Assembly: GCF_025215155.1 (NCBI RefSeq)
Contig: NZ_JALHAM010000111.1
Direction: 5' to 3' (one strand)
Source: Dryocola clanedunensis
GTDB lineage: Bacteria > Pseudomonadota > Gammaproteobacteria > Enterobacterales > Enterobacteriaceae
Length of the DNA stretch: 64,000 bases
The position numbers and the translations under genes were made by a program. Within the stretch, counting starts at the first letter, position 1; the number at the start of each line of letters is the position of its first letter. A model generated the notes under the pieces. The model was not told where the DNA came from and searched no databases. It saw only the letters and a list, made by a program, of their open reading frames with translations. Positions 16,787 to 25,463 of the stretch are shown here, in pieces.

Positions 16787-17989
16787 TCAGCTGGCCTTTT
16801 TGACCAGTGGCAAATCGAAAGCTTTGCGCAGTGCGCGGACGAAAGCTTTATCGTGGCAGATAGTCTTACCGGGGCTGTCAGAGAGCTTAGCTACTGGTTT
16901 GCCGTTGCACTCCACCAGCTTGATAACGATATTGAGCGGTTTAACCTGAGGGATATCGCAGGTCAGCCGTGTCCCGATACCGAAGCTCAGGTTTACGCGA
17001 GAGGCAAAATGCTTATACAGCTCAACAGCCTTTGGCAAATCCAGGTTATCAGAGAAGACCAGCACTTTGCTCATTGGGTCGATGCCCAGCTTCTGGTAAT
17101 GGGCGATGGCTTTTTCGCCCCATTCAACCGGATCCCCGGAATCGTGGCGCAGCCCTTGATATTGTGTCGCGAATTCGCGGTCAAAATCGCGCAGGAAGGC
17201 ATCCATTGTGATGCAGTCCGTCAGGGCGATACCTAACTGATCCGGATACTCAGCAAGCCAGGCCTCAAGCGCTGCGCGCTGGCTGTTAGCCAGGACAGGG
17301 CTGATTTGCTGGTGCGCCTGGAACCACTCATGCGCCTGGGTACCCATCGGGGTCAGGTTCAGCCGGCGGGCCAGGTCATAGTTGCTGGTGCCGATAAACC
17401 ACGGCTCCTGCTGCAAACGTTCGACGATGGCTTCCTGTACCTCACGTGAGAAACGACGACGAGTGCCGAAATCCATCAGGCGGAACGAGGACATATCAAC
17501 GTCTGTCGTCAGCGCTTTAAACTGTGTCAGTTTGCTCTCGAGCGTCTCCAGGGCCATTTGTGGCGTGACGCCAGGAGAGCGATGCTGATGCACCACTTCG
17601 CTGATGACGGCCAGCAAAGGCACCTCCCACATAATGACTTCACGCCAGGGGCCGCTCAGACGTATGTCGAGATGACCACCATTATTGGTGATGTCGACCT
17701 GGGAGGGGTCGTAACGGAACGTGCGTAGCCAGGCGAGATAATCTGCTTTAAAGAAGGGCAGTCCCTCAAGCCAGGCAAACTCCTCGTCGCTCAGGGCGAG
17801 GTGTTGCATATGGTCAACCTGTTGACGGATTGCATCTGCGTAAATACCCAGCAGATCGTCACCGCGGCAGCGAAACTCGGCTGCGACGCTTACGTCATCA
17901 TATCGGTGGAACACCGCCTGCTGCATATGAAGCTTGTAGGCATCAGTATCCAGAAGCGTTTGCAAAATCGGGGAAGCGTGTCGTGTCAT
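16787..17989 (-). CDS. pncB: PncB, nicotinate phosphoribosyltransferase
   Basis: PncB makes nicotinate mononucleotide from nicotinate and PRPP with ATP hydrolysis, in NAD salvage. From the ATG at 17989 (MTRHASPILQTLLDTDAYKL) the protein has 400 residues, as in E. coli. The upstream ATG at 18004 would add five residues. Conserved segments include DTDAYKLHMQQAVF, MDFGTRRRFS, GTSNYDLARRL and RHDSGDPVEWGEKA. It is divergent from pepN across 268 bases. The E. coli gene is repressed by NadR. I could not find a convincing full NadR box by eye. Confidence 0.95.
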   Translation of the reverse strand: MTRHASPILQTLLDTDAYKLHMQQAVFHRYDDVSVAAEFRCRGDDLLGIYADAIRQQVDHMQHLALSDEEFAWLEGLPFFKADYLAWLRTFRYDPSQVDITNNGGHLDIRLSGPWREVIMWEVPLLAVISEVVHQHRSPGVTPQMALETLESKLTQFKALTTDVDMSSFRLMDFGTRRRFSREVQEAIVERLQQEPWFIGTSNYDLARRLNLTPMGTQAHEWFQAHQQISPVLANSQRAALEAWLAEYPDQLGIALTDCITMDAFLRDFDREFATQYQGLRHDSGDPVEWGEKAIAHYQKLGIDPMSKVLVFSDNLDLPKAVELYKHFASRVNLSFGIGTRLTCDIPQVKPLNIVIKLVECNGKPVAKLSDSPGKTICHDKAFVRALRKAFDLPLVKKAS

Positions 17990-18257
17990 GGCGCGTTGCA
18001 GCATCCTCTCACAGGAGCGTTTCCATCAATGGGTAAATGCAGATAAAGACGCAGGAGTATACCCTGATTATCTGTTTATTAAACCCAGATCACAACACAA
18101 GGCTTGTTTCGGGTCGAGGGCATTTCGTGCCGCATGTTATATAGATGTTGCTGAGAGTGAGAATCACCCTGAAAAGATGAACATTCTGCGTGGCAACATT
18201 CACGCAACCAGAATAGACTGGACTCCGATAACTTACAGACGATGTAAAAGGTTTTTT

Positions 18258-20870
18258 ATGACACAACAGCCACAAGCCAAATACCGCCACGACTACCGTG
18301 CGCCGGATTACACGATCAGCGACATCGATTTGACCTTTGACCTTGATGCCACAAAAACCCAGGTCACCGCCGTCAGTAAAGTCAGCCGCCAGGGTGCTGG
18401 CAATGCAGCTTTACGTCTGGACGGTGGCGATCTGACTCTGGTTAGCGTTCACGTTAATGACAAAGCCTGGCAGCATTATCGTCTGGAAGAGGGCGCGCTG
18501 GTACTGGAACAGCTGCCAGAGACCTTCACGCTGACCATCGTCAATGACATCAGCCCGGCTACGAACACCGCGCTGGAAGGGCTTTATCAGTCAGGCGAAG
18601 CGCTTTGCACCCAGTGCGAAGCAGAAGGTTTCCGCCACATTACCTGGTACCTGGACCGCCCGGACGTGCTCGCGCGCTTCACCACGAAGCTGATTGCCGA
18701 TAAAACCAAATATCCTTTCCTGCTTTCTAACGGCAACCGCATTGCTGAAGGCGAGCTGGAAAACGGTCGTCACTGGGTGCAGTGGCAGGATCCGTTCCCG
18801 AAACCTTGCTACCTGTTTGCGCTGGTCGCCGGTGACTTCGATGTGCTGCGCGACAGCTTCAAAACGCGTTCAGGCCGTGAAGTTGCGCTGGAGCTGTTTG
18901 TCGACCGCGGCAACCTGGACCGCGCCAGCTGGGCGATGACCTCGCTGAAAGCCTCCATGAAGTGGGACGAAACCCGCTTCGGCCTGGAGTATGACCTCGA
19001 CATCTACATGATTGTCGCCGTGGACTTCTTCAACATGGGCGCCATGGAGAACAAAGGCCTCAACGTCTTTAACTCCAAATACGTGCTGGCCCGTGCAGAA
19101 ACCGCGACGGATAAAGACTATCTCGATATCGAACGCGTCATCGGTCACGAATATTTCCACAACTGGACTGGCAACCGCGTGACCTGCCGGGACTGGTTCC
19201 AGCTCAGCCTGAAAGAAGGCCTGACCGTGTTCCGCGACCAGGAGTTCAGCTCAGACCTGGGCTCACGAGCGGTTAACCGCATTCAAAACGTGCGCACCAT
19301 GCGCGCGCTGCAGTTTGCTGAAGATGCAAGCCCGATGGCGCACCCAATCCGCCCTGACAAAGTCATCGAAATGAACAACTTCTACACCCTGACGGTGTAT
19401 GAGAAAGGTTCAGAAGTGATTCGTATGCTTCACACTCTGCTGGGTGAAGAGAACTTTCAGAAAGGCATGCAGCTGTACTTCGAGCGTCACGACGGCAGCG
19501 CTGCGACCTGCGACGATTTCGTGCAGGCGATGGAAGATGCCTCAAATGTCGATCTGTCCCATTTCCGCCGCTGGTACAGCCAGGCGGGAACGCCGGTTGT
19601 CTCGGTGCGTGATGACTACAACCCGGAAACCGAACAGTACACCCTGATCATCAGCCAGATGACGCCGCCAACGGCAGAACAACAGGAAAAGCAGCCGCTG
19701 CACATTCCGTTCGACATTGAGCTGTATGACAACGAAGGAAAAGTCATTCCGTTGCAAAAGGGTGGCCACCCGGTGCACAACGTGCTGAACGTGACCCAGG
19801 CGGAACAGACGTTCGTCTTTGATAACGTCTACTTCCAGCCGGTGCCGTCGCTGCTGCGCGAATTCTCCGCGCCGGTGAAGCTTGAGTATAAATGGAGCGA
19901 TCAGCAGCTGACGTTCCTGATGCGCCACGCGCGTAATGATTTCTCCCGCTGGGACGCGGCACAAAGCTTGCTGGCAACCTATATCAAGATCAACGTCAAC
20001 CGCAGCCAGCAGAAACAGCCGCTGTCGCTGCCATTGCACGTGGCGGATGCGTTCCGTGCGATTCTGCTCGATGAGAAGATTGATCCGGCCCTGGCGGCGG
20101 AGATCCTGACGCTGCCATCCCAGAACGAAATCGCCGAGCTGTTCCAGAAGATCGATCCTATTGCTATCGCGGAAGTCCACGAGGCGCTGACCCGCACGCT
20201 GGCAAGCGAACTGGCGGACGAGTTCCTGGCCATCTACAACGTCAATAAGCTGGATGCCTACCGCGTTGAGCATGCTGATATCGGTAAACGCGCTCTGCGC
20301 AATACCTGCCTGCGCTTCATTGCCTTTGGAGAGAAAACGCTGGCAGAACAACTGGTGCGTGCTCACTATGAATCGGCAGACAACATGACAGACGCCATCG
20401 CGGCACTGTCAGCAGCGTCTGCCGCACAGCTGCCGTGCCGTGAAGAGCTGATGGCGCATTATGATGACAAGTGGCACCAGGACGGCCTGGTCATGGACAA
20501 ATGGTTCGTGCTGCAGGCGACCAGCCCGGCGGCCAATACGCTGACGAAAGTGCGTGAGCTGCTGAACCACCGTTCGTTCAGCCTGGGCAACCCGAACCGT
20601 ATCCGCTCTCTGATTGGGGCGTTTGCGGCGGCCAACCCGGCGGCGTTCCATGCGGTAGACGGTAGCGGCTACCAGTTTATGGTGGAGATGCTCAGCGAGC
20701 TGAACCGCCGTAATCCGCAGGTGGCATCACGCCTGATCGAACCGTTGATTCGTCTGAACCGTTACGATGCAACTCGTCAGGAGATGATGCGTGCGGCGCT
20801 GGAACAGCTGAAAGGGCTGGAAAATCTGTCCGGCGATCTGTTCGAGAAAATCAGCAAGGCGCTGGCGTAA
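18258..20870 (+). CDS. pepN: PepN, aminopeptidase N (M1 family)
   Basis: This zinc aminopeptidase is the main broad-specificity aminopeptidase of the E. coli cytoplasm. I start at the ATG at 18258 (MTQQPQAKYRHDYRAPDY), which gives 870 residues and matches E. coli exactly. The open frame back to 17988 is upstream non-coding DNA. The exopeptidase motif GAMEN and the zinc motif HEYFHNWTGNR with the distal Glu in LKEGLTVFRDQEFSS are intact (H297, H301 and E320 by E. coli numbering). No signal peptide is present. A REP-type repeat follows the stop. Confidence 0.97.
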   Translation: MTQQPQAKYRHDYRAPDYTISDIDLTFDLDATKTQVTAVSKVSRQGAGNAALRLDGGDLTLVSVHVNDKAWQHYRLEEGALVLEQLPETFTLTIVNDISPATNTALEGLYQSGEALCTQCEAEGFRHITWYLDRPDVLARFTTKLIADKTKYPFLLSNGNRIAEGELENGRHWVQWQDPFPKPCYLFALVAGDFDVLRDSFKTRSGREVALELFVDRGNLDRASWAMTSLKASMKWDETRFGLEYDLDIYMIVAVDFFNMGAMENKGLNVFNSKYVLARAETATDKDYLDIERVIGHEYFHNWTGNRVTCRDWFQLSLKEGLTVFRDQEFSSDLGSRAVNRIQNVRTMRALQFAEDASPMAHPIRPDKVIEMNNFYTLTVYEKGSEVIRMLHTLLGEENFQKGMQLYFERHDGSAATCDDFVQAMEDASNVDLSHFRRWYSQAGTPVVSVRDDYNPETEQYTLIISQMTPPTAEQQEKQPLHIPFDIELYDNEGKVIPLQKGGHPVHNVLNVTQAEQTFVFDNVYFQPVPSLLREFSAPVKLEYKWSDQQLTFLMRHARNDFSRWDAAQSLLATYIKINVNRSQQKQPLSLPLHVADAFRAILLDEKIDPALAAEILTLPSQNEIAELFQKIDPIAIAEVHEALTRTLASELADEFLAIYNVNKLDAYRVEHADIGKRALRNTCLRFIAFGEKTLAEQLVRAHYESADNMTDAIAALSAASAAQLPCREELMAHYDDKWHQDGLVMDKWFVLQATSPAANTLTKVRELLNHRSFSLGNPNRIRSLIGAFAAANPAAFHAVDGSGYQFMVEMLSELNRRNPQVASRLIEPLIRLNRYDATRQEMMRAALEQLKGLENLSGDLFEKISKALA

Positions 20871-20886
20871 TATTCCCTGGAAGGGA

Positions 20887-20950
20887 GATGACGCTGACGC
20901 TTATCCGCCCTACGTTCGAATTGCATAGGTCGGGTAAGCGTAGCGTCATC
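20887..20950. repeat. REP/BIME-type extragenic palindrome
   Basis: GATGACGCTGACGCTTATCC on the left is mirrored by GGGTAAGCGTAGCGTCATC on the right. A CCTAC / TAGGT pair lies inside. This is the pattern of two head-to-head REP units between the convergent genes pepN and ssuB. It probably works as a 3' mRNA stabiliser or gyrase/Pol I site, as known for E. coli BIMEs. Confidence 0.85.
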
Positions 20951-20960
20951 CCACAATAAG

Positions 20961-21731
20961 CTAACCGGTGCGCACCGCGCGCGCCGGTTCTTCTGTCCTT
21001 CGCAGCATGACCCGGTCCAGCACCTGTGACTCCAGCTCCGCCAGCCTCACCGAACCCAGACGGCGCGGCCTCGGCAAATCCACCGTTAAATCCAGGCCAA
21101 TTTTCCCGTCCTCAATTAACAGCACCCGGTCGGCCATCGCTACGGCCTCGCTGACGTCGTGCGTCACCAGCAGCACGGTAAAGCCATGCTCCTGCCAGAG
21201 AGAAACAATCAGCTCCTGCATCTCAATTCGCGTCAGCGCATCAAGTGCACCAAGCGGCTCGTCCAGCAGCAGCAGGCCTGGACGATGGATCAGCGCCCGT
21301 GCCAGAGCAACCCGCTGTTTCTGACCGCCGGACAGGGCGGCAGGCCACTCTTTAGCGCGGTTCTCCAGGCCTACGGCCTCCAGCGCACGAAACGCCGCAT
21401 CTCGCCAGTTTCCCTTCAGGCCCAGGCCGACGTTATCGATCACTGATTTCCACGGCAGCAGGCGGGCATCCTGGAACATCATGCGAGTATCGTCCTGGCT
21501 GTCACGCAACGGTGCATTGCCCGCCAGCAGCGAACCTGCATTTGGGTTTTCAAGCCCGGCAAGCAGGCGCAGCAGGGTACTTTTACCGCCGCCGCTGCGC
21601 CCGACAACCGCAACAAACTGCCCGGCAGGGATGCGCAATGCCAGTTCATTCAGGATCGTTTTATCGCCGTAGCGTTTGGTCACGCCGTCGAGTAGCAGGG
21701 GCGTACCCTGATTAATACGAGCGGTATTCAT
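20961..21731 (-). CDS. ssuB: SsuB, aliphatic sulfonate ABC transporter ATPase
   Basis: SsuB is the ATPase of the SsuABC importer for alkanesulfonates used as sulfur source. It has 256 residues. Walker A is GRSGGGKST at 44-52, the signature is LSGGQKQRVALARAL, Walker B is LLLLDEPLGALD, and the H-loop is VTHDVSEA. The start MNTARINQGTPLLL overlaps the ssuC stop by four bases. It is the last gene of ssuEADCB, in the E. coli order. Confidence 0.96.
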   Translation of the reverse strand: MNTARINQGTPLLLDGVTKRYGDKTILNELALRIPAGQFVAVVGRSGGGKSTLLRLLAGLENPNAGSLLAGNAPLRDSQDDTRMMFQDARLLPWKSVIDNVGLGLKGNWRDAAFRALEAVGLENRAKEWPAALSGGQKQRVALARALIHRPGLLLLDEPLGALDALTRIEMQELIVSLWQEHGFTVLLVTHDVSEAVAMADRVLLIEDGKIGLDLTVDLPRPRRLGSVRLAELESQVLDRVMLRRTEEPARAVRTG

Positions 21732-22519
21732 ACGGTTTCCTCTTTGAGCTGGTAAGCCGGATGCCAGCGCAGCCAGACTCGTTCCAGCAGCTGTGCGCTG
21801 ACGTCAGCCAGTTTGCCGAGCAGGGCGTAAAGAATAATGGCAACCACCACCACGTCCGTTTGCAGGAATTCGCGGGCGTTCATCGCCAGATAGCCAATGC
21901 CTGAATTGGCAGAGATGGTTTCCGCCACAATCAGCGTCAGCCACATCAGGCCGAGGGCGAAGCGCACCCCAACCATGATCGAGGGCAGGGCGCCGGGCAG
22001 GATCACCTGGGCGAACAGGCTGAAACCTGAAAGACCGTAGCTGCGGGCCATCTCCAGCAGCCCCTGGTCAATATTTCTGATGCCGTGCCAGGTGTTGATG
22101 TAAATCGGGAACAGCGTGCCGAGCGCCACGAGAAAGATCTTCGCGCTTTCGTCGATCCCGAACCACAGGATCACCAGCGGGATCAGCGCCAGGTGCGGCA
22201 CGTTACGCAGCATTTGAATGGATGTATCCAGCAGGCGTTCGCCCCAGCGGGACAGGCCGCTGATAAGACCGAGGATCAGCCCTAAAGATCCGCCTATGCT
22301 AAAGCCGATCGCGGCGCGCCAGGAGCTGATCGCCAGGTGCTGCCACAGCTCGCCGCTCGACGAGAGGCTCCAGAACGCAATCACCACGCCTTCCGGCGAG
22401 GGCAGGATGCGCGTAGACAGCCAGCCGGTCACGGATGCCAGCTGCCAGAGGGCAACAATGGCCACCGGCAGCGCCCAGGGAGCAAGCCGGTGTAAGAGTT
22501 TACGAGTACGGTTTGGCAT
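21728..22519 (-). CDS. ssuC: SsuC, aliphatic sulfonate ABC transporter permease
   Basis: This inner-membrane permease of the sulfonate importer has 263 residues and about six hydrophobic segments. The EAA-type cytoplasmic loop is near MARSYGLSGFSLFAQVILPGA. Sequence and operon place match E. coli SsuC. The gap to ssuD is nine bases and the 3' end overlaps ssuB by four bases, so the operon is tightly packed. Confidence 0.95.
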   Translation of the reverse strand: MPNRTRKLLHRLAPWALPVAIVALWQLASVTGWLSTRILPSPEGVVIAFWSLSSSGELWQHLAISSWRAAIGFSIGGSLGLILGLISGLSRWGERLLDTSIQMLRNVPHLALIPLVILWFGIDESAKIFLVALGTLFPIYINTWHGIRNIDQGLLEMARSYGLSGFSLFAQVILPGALPSIMVGVRFALGLMWLTLIVAETISANSGIGYLAMNAREFLQTDVVVVAIILYALLGKLADVSAQLLERVWLRWHPAYQLKEETV

Positions 22520-22528
22520 GGGGACTCC

Positions 22529-23674
22529 TTAGCTTTGCGCGACTTTGCGTGGGATAAAGTCGTTAGCGACCACTTCACCCTTTTCAGGATGCTGGCGTGG
22601 CTGCGGGATCTGCGGGATGGCTACGTCCAGGTGGGGGAAGAGCAGTTCACCAACGCGATAAGCCTCTTCCAGATGCGGATAGCCGGAGAAGATAAAGCTG
22701 TCGATGCCCAGCGCGGCGTACTCGTTGATACGAGCGGCAACGGTCGGACCATCGCCCACCAGCGCCGTTCCGGCACCGCCGCGCACCAGGCCAACGCCCG
22801 CCCACAGGTTAGGGCTGATTTCGAGGCTGTCGCGTTTGCCGCCGTGCAGGGCGGCCATACGATGCTGACCCACCGAATCAGTACGCGCAAACGCAGCCTG
22901 GGCTTTGGCAATAGTGGCATCGTCGAGCTGAGAAATCAGACGATCTGCGGCCTGCCAGGCCTCTTCGTTAGTTTCACGCACAATCACGTGTAAGCGAATG
23001 CCGAACCGCACGGTGCGACCAAGCGCGGCGGCTTTGGCTCGCACCTGTTCAATCTTCTCTTTCACCAGGTGAGGCGGTTCGCCCCAGGTCAGATAAAGAT
23101 CAACCTGTTCAGCCGCCAGATCCTGCGCCACATCGGATGAACCGCCAAAATAGAGCGGAGGGCGTGGCTGCTGTACCGGAGGGAAGAGCAGCTTCGCCCC
23201 TTTAACCTGAATATGTTTACCGTCGTAATCGACCGTTTCGCCTTCCAGCACGCGACGCCAGACGTGGGTGAATTCAGCCGAGGCTTCGTAACGCTCAGTA
23301 TGGTCAAGGAACACGCCGTCACCCGCCAGCTCTTCCGGATCGCTGCCCGTGACCAGATTAAACAGCGCACGACCATTTGAGAGCCTGTCAAGCGTCGCCG
23401 CCTGGCGGGCTGCAACCGTAGGGGAAACCACGCTCGGGCGCAGCGCCACAAGGAATTTGAGCCGCTGGGTTACGGGGATCATCGAGGCGGCAACCAGCCA
23501 GGCATCTTCACATGAGCGGCCCGTCGGGATCAGCACGCCGGTAAAACCGATTCTGTCCGCCGCCTGGGCTATCTGCTGTAGATAGCCGTGGTCGGTTGCG
23601 CGGGCGGCATCGTTACTGCCTAAATAGTGGCCGTCGCCGTGGGTTGGCAAGAACCAGAACAGATTAAGACTCAT
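22529..23674 (-). CDS. ssuD: SsuD, FMNH2-dependent alkanesulfonate monooxygenase
   Basis: SsuD cleaves C1-C14 alkanesulfonates to aldehyde and sulfite using reduced flavin supplied by SsuE. It has 381 residues (E. coli the same) and a luciferase-like TIM-barrel fold. The motif TGSDPEELAGDG lies in the active-site region, and the Arg-rich loop NEYAALGIDSFIFSGYPHLEE is present near the C-terminus. The start codon overlaps the ssuA stop by four bases. The order ssuA-ssuD-ssuC is as in E. coli. Confidence 0.96.
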   Translation of the reverse strand: MSLNLFWFLPTHGDGHYLGSNDAARATDHGYLQQIAQAADRIGFTGVLIPTGRSCEDAWLVAASMIPVTQRLKFLVALRPSVVSPTVAARQAATLDRLSNGRALFNLVTGSDPEELAGDGVFLDHTERYEASAEFTHVWRRVLEGETVDYDGKHIQVKGAKLLFPPVQQPRPPLYFGGSSDVAQDLAAEQVDLYLTWGEPPHLVKEKIEQVRAKAAALGRTVRFGIRLHVIVRETNEEAWQAADRLISQLDDATIAKAQAAFARTDSVGQHRMAALHGGKRDSLEISPNLWAGVGLVRGGAGTALVGDGPTVAARINEYAALGIDSFIFSGYPHLEEAYRVGELLFPHLDVAIPQIPQPRQHPEKGEVVANDFIPRKVAQS

Positions 23675-24648
23675 GATTTATCTCCTTTAACGGTGTCGGC
23701 GGGCTGCCAGATACGGGTGCGGATATCGACCTTTTTCGGGACTAAATGGTTGTCATAGAACAGATCGGCGGTCTTTTGCTGCTTCTCAGCAGTCGCTGCG
23801 CTGACCGGAGTGATTTCAGTCGGCGGACGGTGGTCGAAATAGCTGGCAATCACTGGCTCCGGCAGACCCATTGTTTTGGCGAGCAAAGCGACGCTTTCGG
23901 CACGTTGCGTTCGGGTCAGGTCGTCGGCATCGCTGAACGTTTTCAGAACGTTTTGCAGAAATTCACCGTTTTTTTCCGCGTAAGGGCGCGAAGCAAGATA
24001 GAAAGAGCCTGTCTGATTAAGTTCGCTACCGTCCGTCAGTACCCGCACGCCGCCGTTCAGCAACGCCGCGGAGTAATAAGGATCCCAGATGGCCCAGGCA
24101 TCCACGTCACCCTGTTGAAACGCGGCGCGGGCGTCGGCAGGCGTCAGGTAAGCGGGCTGGATATCGGTGAATTTAAGCCCGGCTTTTTGTAAGGCGCGAA
24201 GCACCAGGTTGTGCGAGCTGGAACCTTTCTGAAAAGCGACTTTATGGCCTTTCAGGTCGGCTACCGTTTTCAGCGGGCTGTTCTCAGGAACCAGGATAAC
24301 TTCGGCCTTTGGCTTGGCAGGCTCGGAGCCGACATACACTAAATCCGCTCCGGCAGCCTGGGCGAAGATAGGTGGAATATCCCCCGTGCTGCCTAAATCA
24401 ATGCTCCCCACGTTCAGCGCCTCCAGCATCTGCGGGCCTGCCGGAAACTCAATCCACGAGAATTTCGTTTGCGGGTAACGCTGCTCCAGATACTTATGGC
24501 TTTTGGCCAGCACCATGCTCACCGAGCCTTTCTGATAGCCGATGCGCAGCTGATCTGGCGCTGACGGCGCGGCATTAACCGCTCCGCTCAGGCTGAGCAA
24601 CCCGGCGAAGGCCAGCCACGGGGCATTTCGTTTGAGCAGGTTAAACAT
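23671..24648 (-). CDS. ssuA: SsuA, periplasmic sulfonate-binding protein
   Basis: SsuA delivers alkanesulfonates to SsuBC. I start at the ATG at 24648 (MFNLLKRNAPWLAFAGLL), which gives 325 residues (E. coli 319) and has AAGGAG just upstream. The longer frame to 24804 runs back through ssuE. A Sec signal peptide ends at VNA-A near residue 27. The binding-protein body with LNVGSIDLGSTGDIPPIF and AFQKGSSSHN is very close to E. coli. The start lies inside the ssuE end (eight-base overlap). Confidence 0.95.
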   Translation of the reverse strand: MFNLLKRNAPWLAFAGLLSLSGAVNAAPSAPDQLRIGYQKGSVSMVLAKSHKYLEQRYPQTKFSWIEFPAGPQMLEALNVGSIDLGSTGDIPPIFAQAAGADLVYVGSEPAKPKAEVILVPENSPLKTVADLKGHKVAFQKGSSSHNLVLRALQKAGLKFTDIQPAYLTPADARAAFQQGDVDAWAIWDPYYSAALLNGGVRVLTDGSELNQTGSFYLASRPYAEKNGEFLQNVLKTFSDADDLTRTQRAESVALLAKTMGLPEPVIASYFDHRPPTEITPVSAATAEKQQKTADLFYDNHLVPKKVDIRTRIWQPADTVKGDKS

Positions 24649-25216
24649 AGGCGGCTCCTTGTTGGGTAAAAGGTGAGGCGACAGAGAACTCCCTGCGGTG
24701 CAGGGCCTGCCAGAAGGTTTCCAGCGCCGTGTCCAGCCGCTGTTGCAGATTCGGGGTAAAAGCGGGCCTGTGCTGGTAGTCGGCAATCTGGCTGTCGTCC
24801 GCAAAGACGCCGTGAAGGATCTCCTGAGCCTTCAGCGCATTGAGGACGGGTTTGAGGGCATAATCCACCGCCAGCATGTGAGCGACGGTGCCGCCGGTAG
24901 CCAGCGGCAGGACAATTTTCTTCTCCAGCGCCCGCTCAGGTAAAAGGTCGAGCAGGGTTTTTAACGCGCCTGCAAAAGAAGCCTTATAGACGGGCGTTGC
25001 GATGATCAGGCCATCGGCACCCTCCAGTTGTTCGACCAGCGTCTGAATCGCCGGGCTGTTAAAGCGGGCGTAGAGCAGGTCTTCCGGCGCAAAGTTTTGC
25101 AGATGCCAGTGACATACCTCTATATCTAACGCGCTGAGTTTTTCACGAGCGTATTGCAGCAACACGCTGGAGCGGGACGGAAAGCGAGGGCTTCCGGCGA
25201 GAGTCATCACACGCAT
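24641..25216 (-). CDS. ssuE: SsuE, NADPH-dependent FMN reductase
   Basis: SsuE reduces FMN for SsuD. The protein has 191 residues like E. coli and a flavodoxin-like fold with the phosphate loop GSPRFPSRS at 8-16. The region TPVYKASFAGALKTLLDLLP carries the extra-residue pi-helix site of the family, where E. coli Tyr118 lies. It is the first gene of ssuEADCB. The E. coli operon is activated by Cbl under sulfate starvation. The 247-base gap to the divergent pyrD holds both promoters, but I could not place a Cbl box by eye. Confidence 0.95.
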   Translation of the reverse strand: MRVMTLAGSPRFPSRSSVLLQYAREKLSALDIEVCHWHLQNFAPEDLLYARFNSPAIQTLVEQLEGADGLIIATPVYKASFAGALKTLLDLLPERALEKKIVLPLATGGTVAHMLAVDYALKPVLNALKAQEILHGVFADDSQIADYQHRPAFTPNLQQRLDTALETFWQALHRREFSVASPFTQQGAAYV

Positions 25217-25354
25217 CTTAGCTCCTTATAACTTTTTGTTTGGTTATTGTTAACTTTGATAACAATTGAGAGGATAGTGGCAGAGCTGCGATATTCATTT
25301 AAATGATTTATATGGTTAACATTTGCCAGAAAACGCATAAGCACCGCTGAGGAG

Positions 25355-25370
25355 AGAAAACGATTGCGCC
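25355..25370. promoter_or_regulatory. Probable PurR operator upstream of pyrD
   Basis: On the minus strand the bases read GGCGCAATCGTTTTCT, which differs little from the PurR consensus ACGCAAACGTTTTCNT. E. coli pyrD is known to be repressed by PurR. The site lies about 70 bases before the likely -10 of pyrD. Confidence 0.7.
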
Positions 25371-25414
25371 GATTCGGGATTTTTTGTTGCAGGTCAATTC
25401 CATTCACGTCCGGA

Positions 25415-25463
25415 ATCGATAATAATACGGCCCCGGTTTGCACACCGGAATCCAGGAGAGTTC
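25415..25463 (+). promoter_or_regulatory. pyrD -10 region and 5' leader hairpin for CTP-dependent control
   Basis: A -10 like GATAAT/AATAAT is followed by GGCCCCGG. The RNA can form CCGGT (25433-25437) with ACCGG (25444-25448) just before the ribosome site CCAGGAG. In E. coli pyrD, transcripts that start with C when CTP is high form such a hairpin and block translation. The same architecture is visible here. The start site itself is inferred. Confidence 0.6.

Noticed and set aside
18050..18100. NadR box before pncB (TGTTTA near 18071)
   Set aside because: Only one half-site, TGTTTATTAAAC, is present without the proper spaced TAAACA partner.
19542..20366. Open minus-strand frame of 274 codons inside pepN
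   Set aside because: It lies fully antisense to a strongly conserved gene in a high-GC stretch, and its composition (many Arg, Gln, His) is that of a codon shadow.
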